18,597 nt of DNA from assembly GCA_964512145.1 (NCBI GenBank), contig CAZEIM010000049.1, positions 1 through 18,597 on the forward strand, read 5' to 3'. A model generated the notes under the pieces. It was not told the DNA's origin and did no database searches. It worked only from the letters and a program-made list of their open reading frames with translations. This stretch comes from CAYOHR01 sp964512145 (lineage in GTDB: Bacteria > Bacteroidota > Bacteroidia > Flavobacteriales_G > JALEGO01). Position numbers and translations under genes: made by a program. Shown here one piece after another: positions 1-9,061 of this stretch. Position 1 is the first letter of the stretch. Each line of letters starts with the position of its first letter.

Positions 1-165
1 AATTATACTATCAAGACGGAATTTTCTTTAAGAAAACAACTTCTTATGGTATGGTTTTCTTACTTAGGTAAAAAAATGTTTTAAGGGTTTATTGTTAATT
101 ATGAATACGTAAAACATATACAACATAATATATTTTACTATTTTTACCCATAAAATGCATAGGTT
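1..165. other. Leader region before the first gene, possibly with the tail of an upstream gene
   Basis: No complete gene is visible. A plus-strand frame is open from base 3 to a TAA at 69-71 and would end in the residues YGMVFLLR. It could be the last codons of an upstream protein, but 22 codons are too few to assign or even to confirm as coding. The following ~95 bp are very AT-rich and should hold the promoter of the PKD/SprB gene. TATATTTT at 129-136 differs from the Bacteroidota -7 consensus TAnnTTTG only in its last base, but no TTG element lies at the usual distance upstream, so the promoter call is weak. Confidence 0.3.
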
Positions 166-3100
166 ATGAATATGAAAAATAATATATTAACGCTGTTTTT
201 ACTGCTTAGTACCGCATATAGTTTTTCTCAAATATCTTTCTCTTCTAAGCAAGATCCTTTGTGTTTTAACAGCTCCAATGGAAGTATTACGGTTAATTCA
301 TCTACACCTATTTCAGGATTAATTACTATTTACCAATTAAACAATGGGAGCTTTACACAAATTAATGTTATTCCAGGAAATGGTTTAACCACTCAAACCA
401 TAAGCGGTTTAAGTTCAGGCACGTATAAAGTTGCAGACTCTATAACAGCAGTATATGTTACGTTAAACAATCCCACACCTATAGAAATTGTTTCTATAAA
501 CATTCAACATCCATCGGGTAGCCCATTAAATAACGGCAGCATACAAGTAATAGCCACAGGAGGTACAGGTCCGCTAAATTACTTTTGGAATAATGGTAGT
601 ACCAGTTCAACCATTAACGGCCTAGTTCCGGGACAATATCGATTAACCGTAAGCGATATACATTCATGTTCGCTAAAAGATACTATGTATATCTCGGCTC
701 CTCCTGTTTTATCAGGAAATTGGAGTTTATACCAAGACAGTTGTATGGGTGGGAAAAATATTCTTATGATCGACTCCATTACGCCAACAAACCATTATTG
801 GCATGAATATGCCTCTGTATATGAAAAAGTACTGCAAATAAAATACCCAAACGGAAATATTCAAAAATATCCTTTAAATATTATGGCAACAAATAGCGTA
901 CATCAAAACATTCCTTTTGATTTTGGAGGAGTATACAGTGCGCAAATTGTGATTACAGACCCGGCAATGAATAGTATAATTTCTTCATCTCCATGGCAGT
1001 TTTTCTCTTTTAAAGGCCTATTTCCAAAAATCACACTAAGCTCAGACTCTATATGCAATAATAGTACAGTTACCATTACCGCCAATAACGTAATGAATCC
1101 TCAATGGTATTGGCCCGATGGCTCTAACTCTAACGAGAATAATTGGTTTACAAAAAACATCAACAATCCTTTTATTTCTGTAAACACATGGGATTCTATT
1201 GAAGTTCATTTTTCGTTAAGTGGTGAGTGCCCGGTCATAACCGATAGCATTAAAATACCCATTTATTTAATAACAAGCGGTTCAGGATTAAGTATTTTGC
1301 CGAATATACAAGTGCTTCCCGAAAATCCATGCCCCGGAGACCCTATTAGTATTTATGTAGAAAATATCATCAGCGATTCTATTGTTTGGACGGGGAATTC
1401 TTTTATTCCTACAAACCATCAGGGAAATTATTTTTACTCCAGCCAAAGTCCCGATACCAGCTCTATAACTGTCGAAATTCAAGTTATCAATACGTGTAGT
1501 GTTTTTTCTACAGCTAGTGTTATTATTCCTTTTACCGGAAATACTATTGACCCTGCCCTAACCGGATATTCGGTAACGCCTACTACGGCTTGTCTTAACG
1601 ACCCTATTTTTTCTGAATTTTATGGTGATAAATATTATGATCATTCATGGAATTACAACGATGGAACCACCAGTACCAATGCACAAGACTATCATACGTT
1701 TACTACACCGGGATCAAGAAACATAACCCTAACCATACAAAATAATTGTGGTGCTAACTATCAAAAAAATATTCCGGTTCACGTAGTATTGTCTTCGGGT
1801 AATTTAAAAGCTTCCGATATGCAGTTTAAAGCAACCTCAACCAATGCTTGTGTGAACGATTATGTAATGTTTACTGCCCATAATCTTGCTCATGAATATA
1901 TCATAAATTATGGCGATGGAACACAACACGGAAAAAGCAATGTATCGCAAGCAGAAGTAACTTTTAATCATACGTACACCAGTCCAGGAACATATACTGT
2001 TGTTTTGAAATCCATTACATCTTGTAATGACACCTTAGTCTCGCAACTGATTATTAATATTAGCTCATCGGGACTTATTCCTGAATCATCCAGTTATGAA
2101 AACAGTATAGTTTGGATGCTAAACAATACTGAATTTAAGCCGAATCCGGCTCCCGTTTGTGCCAACACCCAATTAATTTCCAATGTTCCGGGAACTGAAT
2201 ACAATTGGTATTTTAACTATCAAAATCCATTTTTCAGCGATTCAGTTACAGGATTACTCACACCTAGCTTACCCTATGCTTTTTGGCAAGATACTTCTGT
2301 TGAAGTAACGCTTCAGGTAACAAATGGTTGTGGAATTTCTAATACATTTACAAAATGGATTGCTCTATCGGGAACATGTTCGGATATATCCTCTAATATT
2401 CACCTAATGAATGCTCCTACTTGCTCAGGCGGAAAAGCTACTGTTGTAGCAAAAGCTTTTGGAGGATCCGCGCCCTATTTTTATGTTTGGAACGACCCCA
2501 ACCAAACCGTAAACGATACGGTTCAACTTTCACCGGGTTATTATTTTGTAACCATAACGGATAATATAGGCAAGCAAATAATAGACACGGTAGTCATTCC
2601 TAATCCAAATCAGTTGCAAATTACTACTAGCACTACGCAAGCTATATGTGGCACTACAACCGGATCGGCATCCGTTATAGTTCAAGGAGGCGTATCTCCT
2701 TATCATTATGTGTGGAGCAATGGCACCGATAGTACCTCCCAAATACAAAACATCGCTTCGGGTATTTATGCTGTAAGTGTAACCGATCAGCAGGGTTGCG
2801 AAAAATTTGCCCTAGCTACCGTAATCGATCAACAAGCGCCTAACATAAGTGTGGTTAGTGTAAAAAACCCCTCCTGTTTTAACGGAACCAATGGTGAAAT
2901 AGATTTAGATTTATCTCAAAACTCCGGTGCTTTGTCCGTTTTTTGGAGCAATGGTAAAACCACTTCCGACATTAAAAACTTAGAAGCAGGAACATATTTT
3001 GTACAAGTAACCAATAGCAACGGTTGTAAAAATACCCAATTTTTTAGCTTAACAAACCCCAATCCATTAGCTGTTTTAACCGATTCTATTATACAACCCA

Positions 3101-4692
3101 CTATTTGTGGTGCTAATAACGGAAAAATATATACCCATGCCACCGGAGGAAATGCCCCATATACTTATTTGTGGAGTTCCGGAACTTCCGGACAGGTTTT
3201 GCATAATGCTACCGTAGGCGAACACCAAATTACCGTTACCGACAGCAAAGCATGTACGTTTACCCAAACTATATATTTTGATGAGTTCCCGGTTTCCGTA
3301 ACCAAAACCAAAGAAATACCCTCTGATTGTAATACCGAGAATGGTACTATACAAGCGAAGGCTTTTTCTTTAGACAATACGAATTTTTCGTTTGACAGTG
3401 TGTATTGGGCTTGGAATAATTTGGCCGATATTCCTCAACATAAAAAATTTATGAACCCCGATTTAGAAGACACCTTGCAAAATATTAAACAAGGTAAAAT
3501 AACCTTAGCTATGTATGCCACAAATTTAAATAATGTAAGTGTTTGTGCGGCCCAACGCACCCTCGTTTTAGCTTCTGCTAAACCAAGCCCCATGGAGGTT
3601 TGTTTGGTAAGCGCCACAGATAATAATGAAAACATTGTTTTTTGGGAACCGGCTACACCCGGCTTTGCAAAATCGTATCAAATATACCGAGAAGATTTTA
3701 ATAGCTCAAATTATATTAAAATAGGAGAAACCGACAGCATAAACACCGAATATTTAGATAAAACTGCCAATGCTGCCATTAAAAGCTATAAGTACAAAAT
3801 TACCATGCAAGATGCCTGCGGACGTGAATCGGATTACAGTACCGCCCACCGAACCCCGCATTTAAATACCTTTATGAGTGATACCGGTATGGTATATATG
3901 AAATTTGAACCCTATGCCGGTTTTGTGTACGATACCTTACGTATTATGGCCGACACCGTGGGGACCGATAGCACCTGGTTTATCGTAAAAACTATACCCG
4001 GTGCCTGGGGAACTACCTCTTACGCATTTTGGCCCGATAGCGTAGGTTTAAAAAATGCTTACGAAACCGGAACCTTGCGGTTGGTGTGCGACTACCCTAA
4101 AACTGCTGCGTGTGGGGTTTTAAAAACCAAAGGCAAAAATTCGGGAAGATCTAATTCCGACTTTTGTTGCCCCAGTGAATTTATTGGTTTTACGGCTTTT
4201 GCCGATGTTATAGACGCTACTGCCTATAGTATTTGTAATGGACAAGCCCATTTAAATGTGTATGGAGGGGAAGAACCCTATACGTATGTATGGAGCGATG
4301 GCCTTACCGACACTCAAGCTCTTAGAACCGATTTATGTGCTCAGGTTTACGGAGTAACCGTGTACGATAATATAGGAACTTCTCTAAACCTAACGGTACA
4401 CATCAACGCACCCTTGTGGGTAAAACAAACCAATACAACTTCTCCCATCTCTATATACCCCAACCCGGTTAAGGAAATGGTGTGGATAAAACAAACCAGC
4501 GAACAACCTATACAAGGAACCTTACAATTCTATCACGTAAGCGGTCGTTTACTGTTAAATATGCCTGCGATATCATGGGATGAGTATAATATCCTTTCTA
4601 TCAATACTTCGCAATTGATGTCGGGTATGTATTATATTAAGTATATAAGCGCAGAGGGTATTGAACATAGCCTGCCTTTTGTAAAACTATAA
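166..4692 (+). CDS. Large secreted PKD/SprB-repeat surface protein with T9SS type A sorting domain
   Basis: This is a 1508-residue secreted protein, predicted to be exported by Sec and then carried to the surface by the type IX system. A signal peptide covers about residues 1-22 (hydrophobic LTLFLLL core, cleavage near SFSQ). An SprB-like unit lies near 105-178 (GGTGPLNYFWNNGS). PKD-like folds follow near 491-540 (TFTTPGSRNITLTI) and 575-625 (YGDGT, then HTYTSPGTYTVVL). A run of at least four SprB-type units occupies about 740-1045, each with GG.(A/S)PY.Y.W then a DxxGC-type turn. The rest comprises a more degenerate unit, an FN3-like segment near 1155-1230 and a last SprB-like unit near 1355-1420. 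The final ~80 residues begin ISIYPNP and form a T9SS sorting domain. SprB-family proteins act as surface adhesins in gliding, but this protein is much smaller than SprB, so adhesion is an inference. The signal peptide supports the ATG at 166; the in-frame ATG at 172 would also serve. Confidence 0.9.
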   Translation: MNMKNNILTLFLLLSTAYSFSQISFSSKQDPLCFNSSNGSITVNSSTPISGLITIYQLNNGSFTQINVIPGNGLTTQTISGLSSGTYKVADSITAVYVTLNNPTPIEIVSINIQHPSGSPLNNGSIQVIATGGTGPLNYFWNNGSTSSTINGLVPGQYRLTVSDIHSCSLKDTMYISAPPVLSGNWSLYQDSCMGGKNILMIDSITPTNHYWHEYASVYEKVLQIKYPNGNIQKYPLNIMATNSVHQNIPFDFGGVYSAQIVITDPAMNSIISSSPWQFFSFKGLFPKITLSSDSICNNSTVTITANNVMNPQWYWPDGSNSNENNWFTKNINNPFISVNTWDSIEVHFSLSGECPVITDSIKIPIYLITSGSGLSILPNIQVLPENPCPGDPISIYVENIISDSIVWTGNSFIPTNHQGNYFYSSQSPDTSSITVEIQVINTCSVFSTASVIIPFTGNTIDPALTGYSVTPTTACLNDPIFSEFYGDKYYDHSWNYNDGTTSTNAQDYHTFTTPGSRNITLTIQNNCGANYQKNIPVHVVLSSGNLKASDMQFKATSTNACVNDYVMFTAHNLAHEYIINYGDGTQHGKSNVSQAEVTFNHTYTSPGTYTVVLKSITSCNDTLVSQLIINISSSGLIPESSSYENSIVWMLNNTEFKPNPAPVCANTQLISNVPGTEYNWYFNYQNPFFSDSVTGLLTPSLPYAFWQDTSVEVTLQVTNGCGISNTFTKWIALSGTCSDISSNIHLMNAPTCSGGKATVVAKAFGGSAPYFYVWNDPNQTVNDTVQLSPGYYFVTITDNIGKQIIDTVVIPNPNQLQITTSTTQAICGTTTGSASVIVQGGVSPYHYVWSNGTDSTSQIQNIASGIYAVSVTDQQGCEKFALATVIDQQAPNISVVSVKNPSCFNGTNGEIDLDLSQNSGALSVFWSNGKTTSDIKNLEAGTYFVQVTNSNGCKNTQFFSLTNPNPLAVLTDSIIQPTICGANNGKIYTHATGGNAPYTYLWSSGTSGQVLHNATVGEHQITVTDSKACTFTQTIYFDEFPVSVTKTKEIPSDCNTENGTIQAKAFSLDNTNFSFDSVYWAWNNLADIPQHKKFMNPDLEDTLQNIKQGKITLAMYATNLNNVSVCAAQRTLVLASAKPSPMEVCLVSATDNNENIVFWEPATPGFAKSYQIYREDFNSSNYIKIGETDSINTEYLDKTANAAIKSYKYKITMQDACGRESDYSTAHRTPHLNTFMSDTGMVYMKFEPYAGFVYDTLRIMADTVGTDSTWFIVKTIPGAWGTTSYAFWPDSVGLKNAYETGTLRLVCDYPKTAACGVLKTKGKNSGRSNSDFCCPSEFIGFTAFADVIDATAYSICNGQAHLNVYGGEEPYTYVWSDGLTDTQALRTDLCAQVYGVTVYDNIGTSLNLTVHINAPLWVKQTNTTSPISIYPNPVKEMVWIKQTSEQPIQGTLQFYHVSGRLLLNMPAISWDEYNILSINTSQLMSGMYYIKYISAEGIEHSLPFVKL

Positions 4693-4704
4693 CTCCGCTG
4701 CAAC

Positions 4705-7700
4705 ATGACATGTAATCGCTGTATAGGGCGGACAAGTTTCATCCTCTGGTTGAGTTGCTTTTTGTTTGGAGCATTTACTAATGTAAATTTTGCTCAGCAG
4801 ACGTATGAAAAAGGACATTTGCCAATCATAAATTTCACCACCAAAGAGTATAAGGGCTCTGCTCAAAACTGGTGTATAACGCAGGATACATTTGGATATA
4901 TTTATGTGGGGAACAATACCGTATTATCGCAATACGATGGAGAAACCTGGAGAACGATAGATATTGACCCACAAGGGGTTATGGTAACGGGTTTATTAAA
5001 CCATGAAGGCAAGGTATATATAGGTGCTGATAACGATTTTGGGGTAATACAATATACCCCGCAGGGCAAAGCCTACTTTGCCTCCCTTAAGCCTGACAGC
5101 ATGCCCGATGTTGGGCAGGTTTGGAATGTTTTTAATATACAAAACAAAATAATATTTCAAACCGACCATATTTTAATAATGTATGATGCATCAAATAAAA
5201 TTTTCAACCCCATAAAAATTCCAAAACCAAGAAATACGGCTCAAAATGTATTGAATAAGATTTACCTGTTTGGACTGGATGGATGGTGTTATACAGTAAC
5301 GGAAAACAATGTATTAGACTCTGCATACTTTTTGGAATTACATCAAAAATTTGTAAAAAGTATGGTGGCGTTAAACGACACACACGTATTGTTGGTGCCC
5401 TCATATGGTATATTTTACCTGTTGAACACCCAAAACAATACCTTAAGTCCGTGGAATAAACTCCCCGAAATGATTACACAACATACGTATTATGAGGCGG
5501 TATTAAAACATCAACAACAATTACTCATCGCTACTCGAAATCAGGGCTTTATACAAGCCAATATGGAGGGTGAAATTATAAATTTTTACAACCTGAACAC
5601 CGGCTTAAACGATAATTATGTGCGCAATATATTTATCGATCACCAACAAAACGTATGGCTGGCCCTCAACAATGGCATTAGCAAAGTACACTTAAAGGCC
5701 GATATATCGTATTTCACCAAGGCTCATGGTATTGTGAGTATTGTAGAAGATATTGCTAGATTTAATGGGAAAATTGTTTTAGCAACTCATTCTGGTTTTC
5801 TGCAATTAAATACCATTCAAAAAAACAAAGCAAAAACCCTTGAATTATTAAACCCTATGTGTCAAAAAATTGGAGATAACATCATTTCCCAAACCTGGGA
5901 CATTTTAAGCATGCCTAACCTAAACACTGCCTTGGGTATATCCAACGGAGGGATCCACGAAATTTTGCCCGATTTAAGTACGCGATTTATTAAGCCTTGC
6001 GAGGCGTATGTATTGTATGCTTCGCCCAGCGACCCCAACTTGGTGTATGTTGGAGTACATAATGGGGTAATTGCCCTGCGGTACACTAAAGGAACTTGGG
6101 TAGAAGAAGATTTCTTTATAGAAACAAATTATAAAGTTTCCAGTATTACAGAAAGAAATCAAAAACTATGGTTGGGTTCATTTGATGAAGGAATATGTTC
6201 ACAATACGATGTTAAACTTAAAAAAAAGAAGATATTCGATCAAAAACACTCCCTTCCGGAGGGGCAAATAATGGTCATGAACTTCGAAAACGATGTGTTG
6301 TTTGGAACCCCGGTGGGTTTATACCGCTATAATCCTGTAGATCAAGTGTTTTTTAAAGACCTCACCTACAATTATTTTTTACCGGATACCGCCTCGTATA
6401 TACACCGTATGTCGGTAGATCCTCAAGGTCGTTTATGGTTGGTTACCTATAACAACCAAGATAAAAAAACAGAATTGGGATATTTTTCGTTGTATTATGG
6501 TCATATAAAATGGAACAGTGCCTCGTTTAACGAGTTAGAAGAGGGGGATATACACAGTATATTTCACGATGAACAAGGTGTAACCTGGTTAGGAGGGCAA
6601 TACGGTTTGTTTCGATTTGATGAGAAAGAATTAAAGCGATTTCAAGCTCCCTATTACACGCAAATTAGAAAAGTGGTGTTAAACAACGACTCTACTATAT
6701 TTTGGGGGCATTACCAACACAACGAAACGGTTACTCTTCAGCAACAAAAAGCCTATCAACCCTCCCTCAGTTACGATTACAATTCGGTTACTTTTCATTT
6801 TTCGGCACAAGATTACGAAGACAATGAAGCCAAGTTGTATTCATACTATTTAGAGGGATTTAGTAAAGAATGGTCGGCCTGGTCGCGCGAGACAAAAGCC
6901 GTATTCACCAATTTATACGAAGGAACCTACACCTTTAAAGTAAAAACCAAAAACCGTTACGAAATACTAAGTACCTCGAGCGACTACACCTTTACTGTTC
7001 TCCCTCCCTGGTACAGAACAACTACCGCATATGTGGGGGGATTTATTCTGTTATTTTTAGGGGTATTTACCGGAACAACCCTCTATACAAAAAATTTGCG
7101 CAGAATAATCCGTTTGCGTACTTCCGAAATAGTTGCTCAAAAAGAAGTGATTGAAGAAAAAAACAAAGACATTGTAAGTAGCATAGATTATGCCCAAAAA
7201 ATTCAACAAGCCTTATTGCCCTCACAAGAGCTATTTGATTATTTATTTCCTGCGTCCTTTATTTTTTATAAACCTCGCGACATCGTAAGTGGTGATTTTT
7301 ATTGGGTAGGTAAAAAAAATGACTGGGTTTCTTTTGCCGTAATGGATTGTACGGGACATGGAGTGCCGGGAGCTTTTATGAGTATGATTGGAAACGCATT
7401 GTTAAATGAATTGGTATTAGAAAAGGGCATACAAATGCCTGCATTGGTATTAGATGCCATGAGAAGGAGCATTATCAATGCATTAAATCAAAACAGCGAA
7501 ACACAGCGAAGAGATGGTATGGATGCCGGGCTGTGTTGTTTTAATCCAAACACCTTTGAACTACAATATTCAGGAGGAAATATTTCGCTCTATATGGTTC
7601 GTAAAACCACGCATACCTTAAAAGAAGTATATGAAGAAAAAATTATTGCCCCAATACTTACGGTTGGAGAATATAGTCTTTACGAGATTAAACCCGATAA

Positions 7701-7983
7701 AATGCCGGTTGGATATTTACACGAAAAACAAACCAACTTTTCAAACCACCATATTCAACTGATACCTAAAGATAGAGTATATTTATTTTCGGATGGTTTT
7801 CAAGATCAGTTTGGAGGACCCATGGGTAAAAAATTTAAAAAAGCTGCCCTATTAAAACTCCTTATAGAAATACAAAGCATGTCAATACACCAACAATATC
7901 GAAAAATTGAAACCGAATTTACAACATGGAAAGGGAATAATGATCAGGTGGATGATGTTTGTTTTTTAGGTTTAGAGGTATAA
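4705..7983 (+). CDS. Membrane sensor phosphatase: periplasmic propeller, Y_Y_Y domain and cytoplasmic SpoIIE/PP2C domain
   Basis: A 1092-residue transmembrane sensor. A signal sequence (1-31, ending near NFAQ) precedes a long Reg_prop-type beta-propeller at about 35-680, with repeated short strands such as GYIYVGNN, VWLALNNGIS and GRLWLVTYN. A Y_Y_Y domain follows (about 690-769, ending FTVLPPWYRT), then a membrane helix at about 773-796, a short coiled coil (EVIEEKNKDIVSSIDYAQKI) and a SpoIIE/PP2C Ser/Thr phosphatase domain. The metal-binding acids expected for the family are all present: D864 in SGDFYW, D881 in MDCTGHG, D1030 in FSDGF and D1083/D1084 in DQVDD, so it should be active. The layout mimics propeller histidine kinases, with the kinase replaced by a phosphatase; the output is probably partner-switching dephosphorylation of an anti-sigma-antagonist-like protein. 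No such partner lies in the window. The gene starts 12 bp after the SprB-repeat gene and probably shares its transcript. Confidence 0.92.
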   Translation: MTCNRCIGRTSFILWLSCFLFGAFTNVNFAQQTYEKGHLPIINFTTKEYKGSAQNWCITQDTFGYIYVGNNTVLSQYDGETWRTIDIDPQGVMVTGLLNHEGKVYIGADNDFGVIQYTPQGKAYFASLKPDSMPDVGQVWNVFNIQNKIIFQTDHILIMYDASNKIFNPIKIPKPRNTAQNVLNKIYLFGLDGWCYTVTENNVLDSAYFLELHQKFVKSMVALNDTHVLLVPSYGIFYLLNTQNNTLSPWNKLPEMITQHTYYEAVLKHQQQLLIATRNQGFIQANMEGEIINFYNLNTGLNDNYVRNIFIDHQQNVWLALNNGISKVHLKADISYFTKAHGIVSIVEDIARFNGKIVLATHSGFLQLNTIQKNKAKTLELLNPMCQKIGDNIISQTWDILSMPNLNTALGISNGGIHEILPDLSTRFIKPCEAYVLYASPSDPNLVYVGVHNGVIALRYTKGTWVEEDFFIETNYKVSSITERNQKLWLGSFDEGICSQYDVKLKKKKIFDQKHSLPEGQIMVMNFENDVLFGTPVGLYRYNPVDQVFFKDLTYNYFLPDTASYIHRMSVDPQGRLWLVTYNNQDKKTELGYFSLYYGHIKWNSASFNELEEGDIHSIFHDEQGVTWLGGQYGLFRFDEKELKRFQAPYYTQIRKVVLNNDSTIFWGHYQHNETVTLQQQKAYQPSLSYDYNSVTFHFSAQDYEDNEAKLYSYYLEGFSKEWSAWSRETKAVFTNLYEGTYTFKVKTKNRYEILSTSSDYTFTVLPPWYRTTTAYVGGFILLFLGVFTGTTLYTKNLRRIIRLRTSEIVAQKEVIEEKNKDIVSSIDYAQKIQQALLPSQELFDYLFPASFIFYKPRDIVSGDFYWVGKKNDWVSFAVMDCTGHGVPGAFMSMIGNALLNELVLEKGIQMPALVLDAMRRSIINALNQNSETQRRDGMDAGLCCFNPNTFELQYSGGNISLYMVRKTTHTLKEVYEEKIIAPILTVGEYSLYEIKPDKMPVGYLHEKQTNFSNHHIQLIPKDRVYLFSDGFQDQFGGPMGKKFKKAALLKLLIEIQSMSIHQQYRKIETEFTTWKGNNDQVDDVCFLGLEV

Positions 7984-7992
7984 CCATTAAAC

Positions 7993-9033
7993 TTAATTTT
8001 CAAGCAATGCTTGATCAGAAATAAATGAATAATCGCTTAACGTGTTTAAAAACTGCATCAACTGTTTAATTTCTTCCTGGCTAAATTGGAAGCCATTTTT
8101 AGTAGGAGTAATAAGTTCTTGTGCTAAAGTAGGGCTAAAAATAATGCCTTGTGAATAATGTTGTAAAACCTCTTCGAGAGTAAATATTGAACCATTATGC
8201 ATATATGGTTTGGTAAATTGTATGTTTCGTAAGGTAGGTACTTTAAATTTACCTAAATCGTTAGAGTCTAAAGTAATTCTGAAACGTCCGGGATCGGTAA
8301 AAACCGAATCTATACCGTTGTTATAAAAGCGGTAATTGGTAAACAATGGTTCTTGATGACATGTATTGCAATGTGTCTTAAATAGAGCATAGCCCTTTAA
8401 TTCGAGTTCATTAAATGATTCCTGCCCTTGAATTACTCGATCGTATTTTGATTGATACGAAACTAAATTTCCTATATATTGAGCCAACACATAAAAAAAT
8501 TGTTGTGCATCAATCGGAGATTTTTGGAATATGTTATAAAATTGATCTTTGTACACGGATGAATTATTTAATTTTTGCAATACCAATATCATATCCTCCC
8601 CCATTTCGTGTGTATTGGTAATTGGAGCAAAAGGCATAATTTCTAAGTGATTAATACCACCATCCCACATAAAACTTGTATGCCACCGCAAATTAAAAAT
8701 AGCGGGTGAATTTCGGTCGCCCAACAAATTACCCACCCCTTTACTTAATGTATTTGGACTGTCTGAAAAAGCATGGACTTGTATATGACATGACGAACAA
8801 GAAATAGTACTATCGTTTGATAGAATAGGATCAAAAAATAATTTTTTACCCAGTTCAAATCCTTGTTTAGAATATGTATTTTTTGAAAACTCATATACAG
8901 GAATGGGGAAATACTGAGGTGTAATAGCACTACTCATTCTTTCCTCATATATATATGAGGGGTCTTTAGAACAAGAAAGTACAAATAAAAAAGTCACCCC
9001 ATATACCTTAATATAAGCAGATGACTTAAACAT
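7993..9033 (-). CDS. Diheme cytochrome c peroxidase/MauG-family lipoprotein, MbnH-like
   Basis: A 346-residue envelope lipoprotein with two c-type hemes. The frame is open up to 9153, but the start at 9033 is preferred. It gives a lipoprotein signal (FVLSC, lipidated C21) and avoids a 92-bp overlap with the upstream gene. Heme motifs are C79-S-S-C82-H83 and C222-N-T-C225-H226. W123 in FMWDGG sits where the heme-bridging Trp of this family lies, and PYMHNGS (276-282) is the usual loop of the second domain. The residue aligning with the Met axial ligand of classical bacterial peroxidases is Y293 in HYSQG, as in MauG. That favours a protein-oxidising, bis-Fe(IV)-type enzyme over a simple H2O2 peroxidase. 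It lies 28 bp downstream of the MbnP-like gene, its likely substrate. Membership of the CCP/MauG superfamily is firm; the MbnH-like role is inferred from the pairing and Y293. Confidence 0.9.
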   Translation of the reverse strand: MFKSSAYIKVYGVTFLFVLSCSKDPSYIYEERMSSAITPQYFPIPVYEFSKNTYSKQGFELGKKLFFDPILSNDSTISCSSCHIQVHAFSDSPNTLSKGVGNLLGDRNSPAIFNLRWHTSFMWDGGINHLEIMPFAPITNTHEMGEDMILVLQKLNNSSVYKDQFYNIFQKSPIDAQQFFYVLAQYIGNLVSYQSKYDRVIQGQESFNELELKGYALFKTHCNTCHQEPLFTNYRFYNNGIDSVFTDPGRFRITLDSNDLGKFKVPTLRNIQFTKPYMHNGSIFTLEEVLQHYSQGIIFSPTLAQELITPTKNGFQFSQEEIKQLMQFLNTLSDYSFISDQALLEN

Positions 9034-9061
9034 TCTACAAAAATATGCTTTATATATTGCT

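Noticed and set aside
3..71. Open plus-strand frame at the left edge, ending YGMVFLLR
   Set aside because: Only 22 codons are visible and another frame is also open to 84; it cannot be assigned as a gene.
104..118. TACGTAAAA upstream of the PKD/SprB gene, resembling the start of the 21-bp repeat near 15237
   Set aside because: The CCCGTTTAC box is absent and the match is a short AT-rich string, so it is likely chance.
2400..3300. Possible DNA tandem repeats in the SprB-unit region
   Set aside because: The repetition is at protein level; the nucleotide sequences of the units have diverged and no long identical DNA copies are seen.
8415..8621. Plus-strand open frame inside the diheme gene
   Set aside because: It lies wholly opposite a well-supported coding region containing the second heme motif, and its product has no recognisable features.
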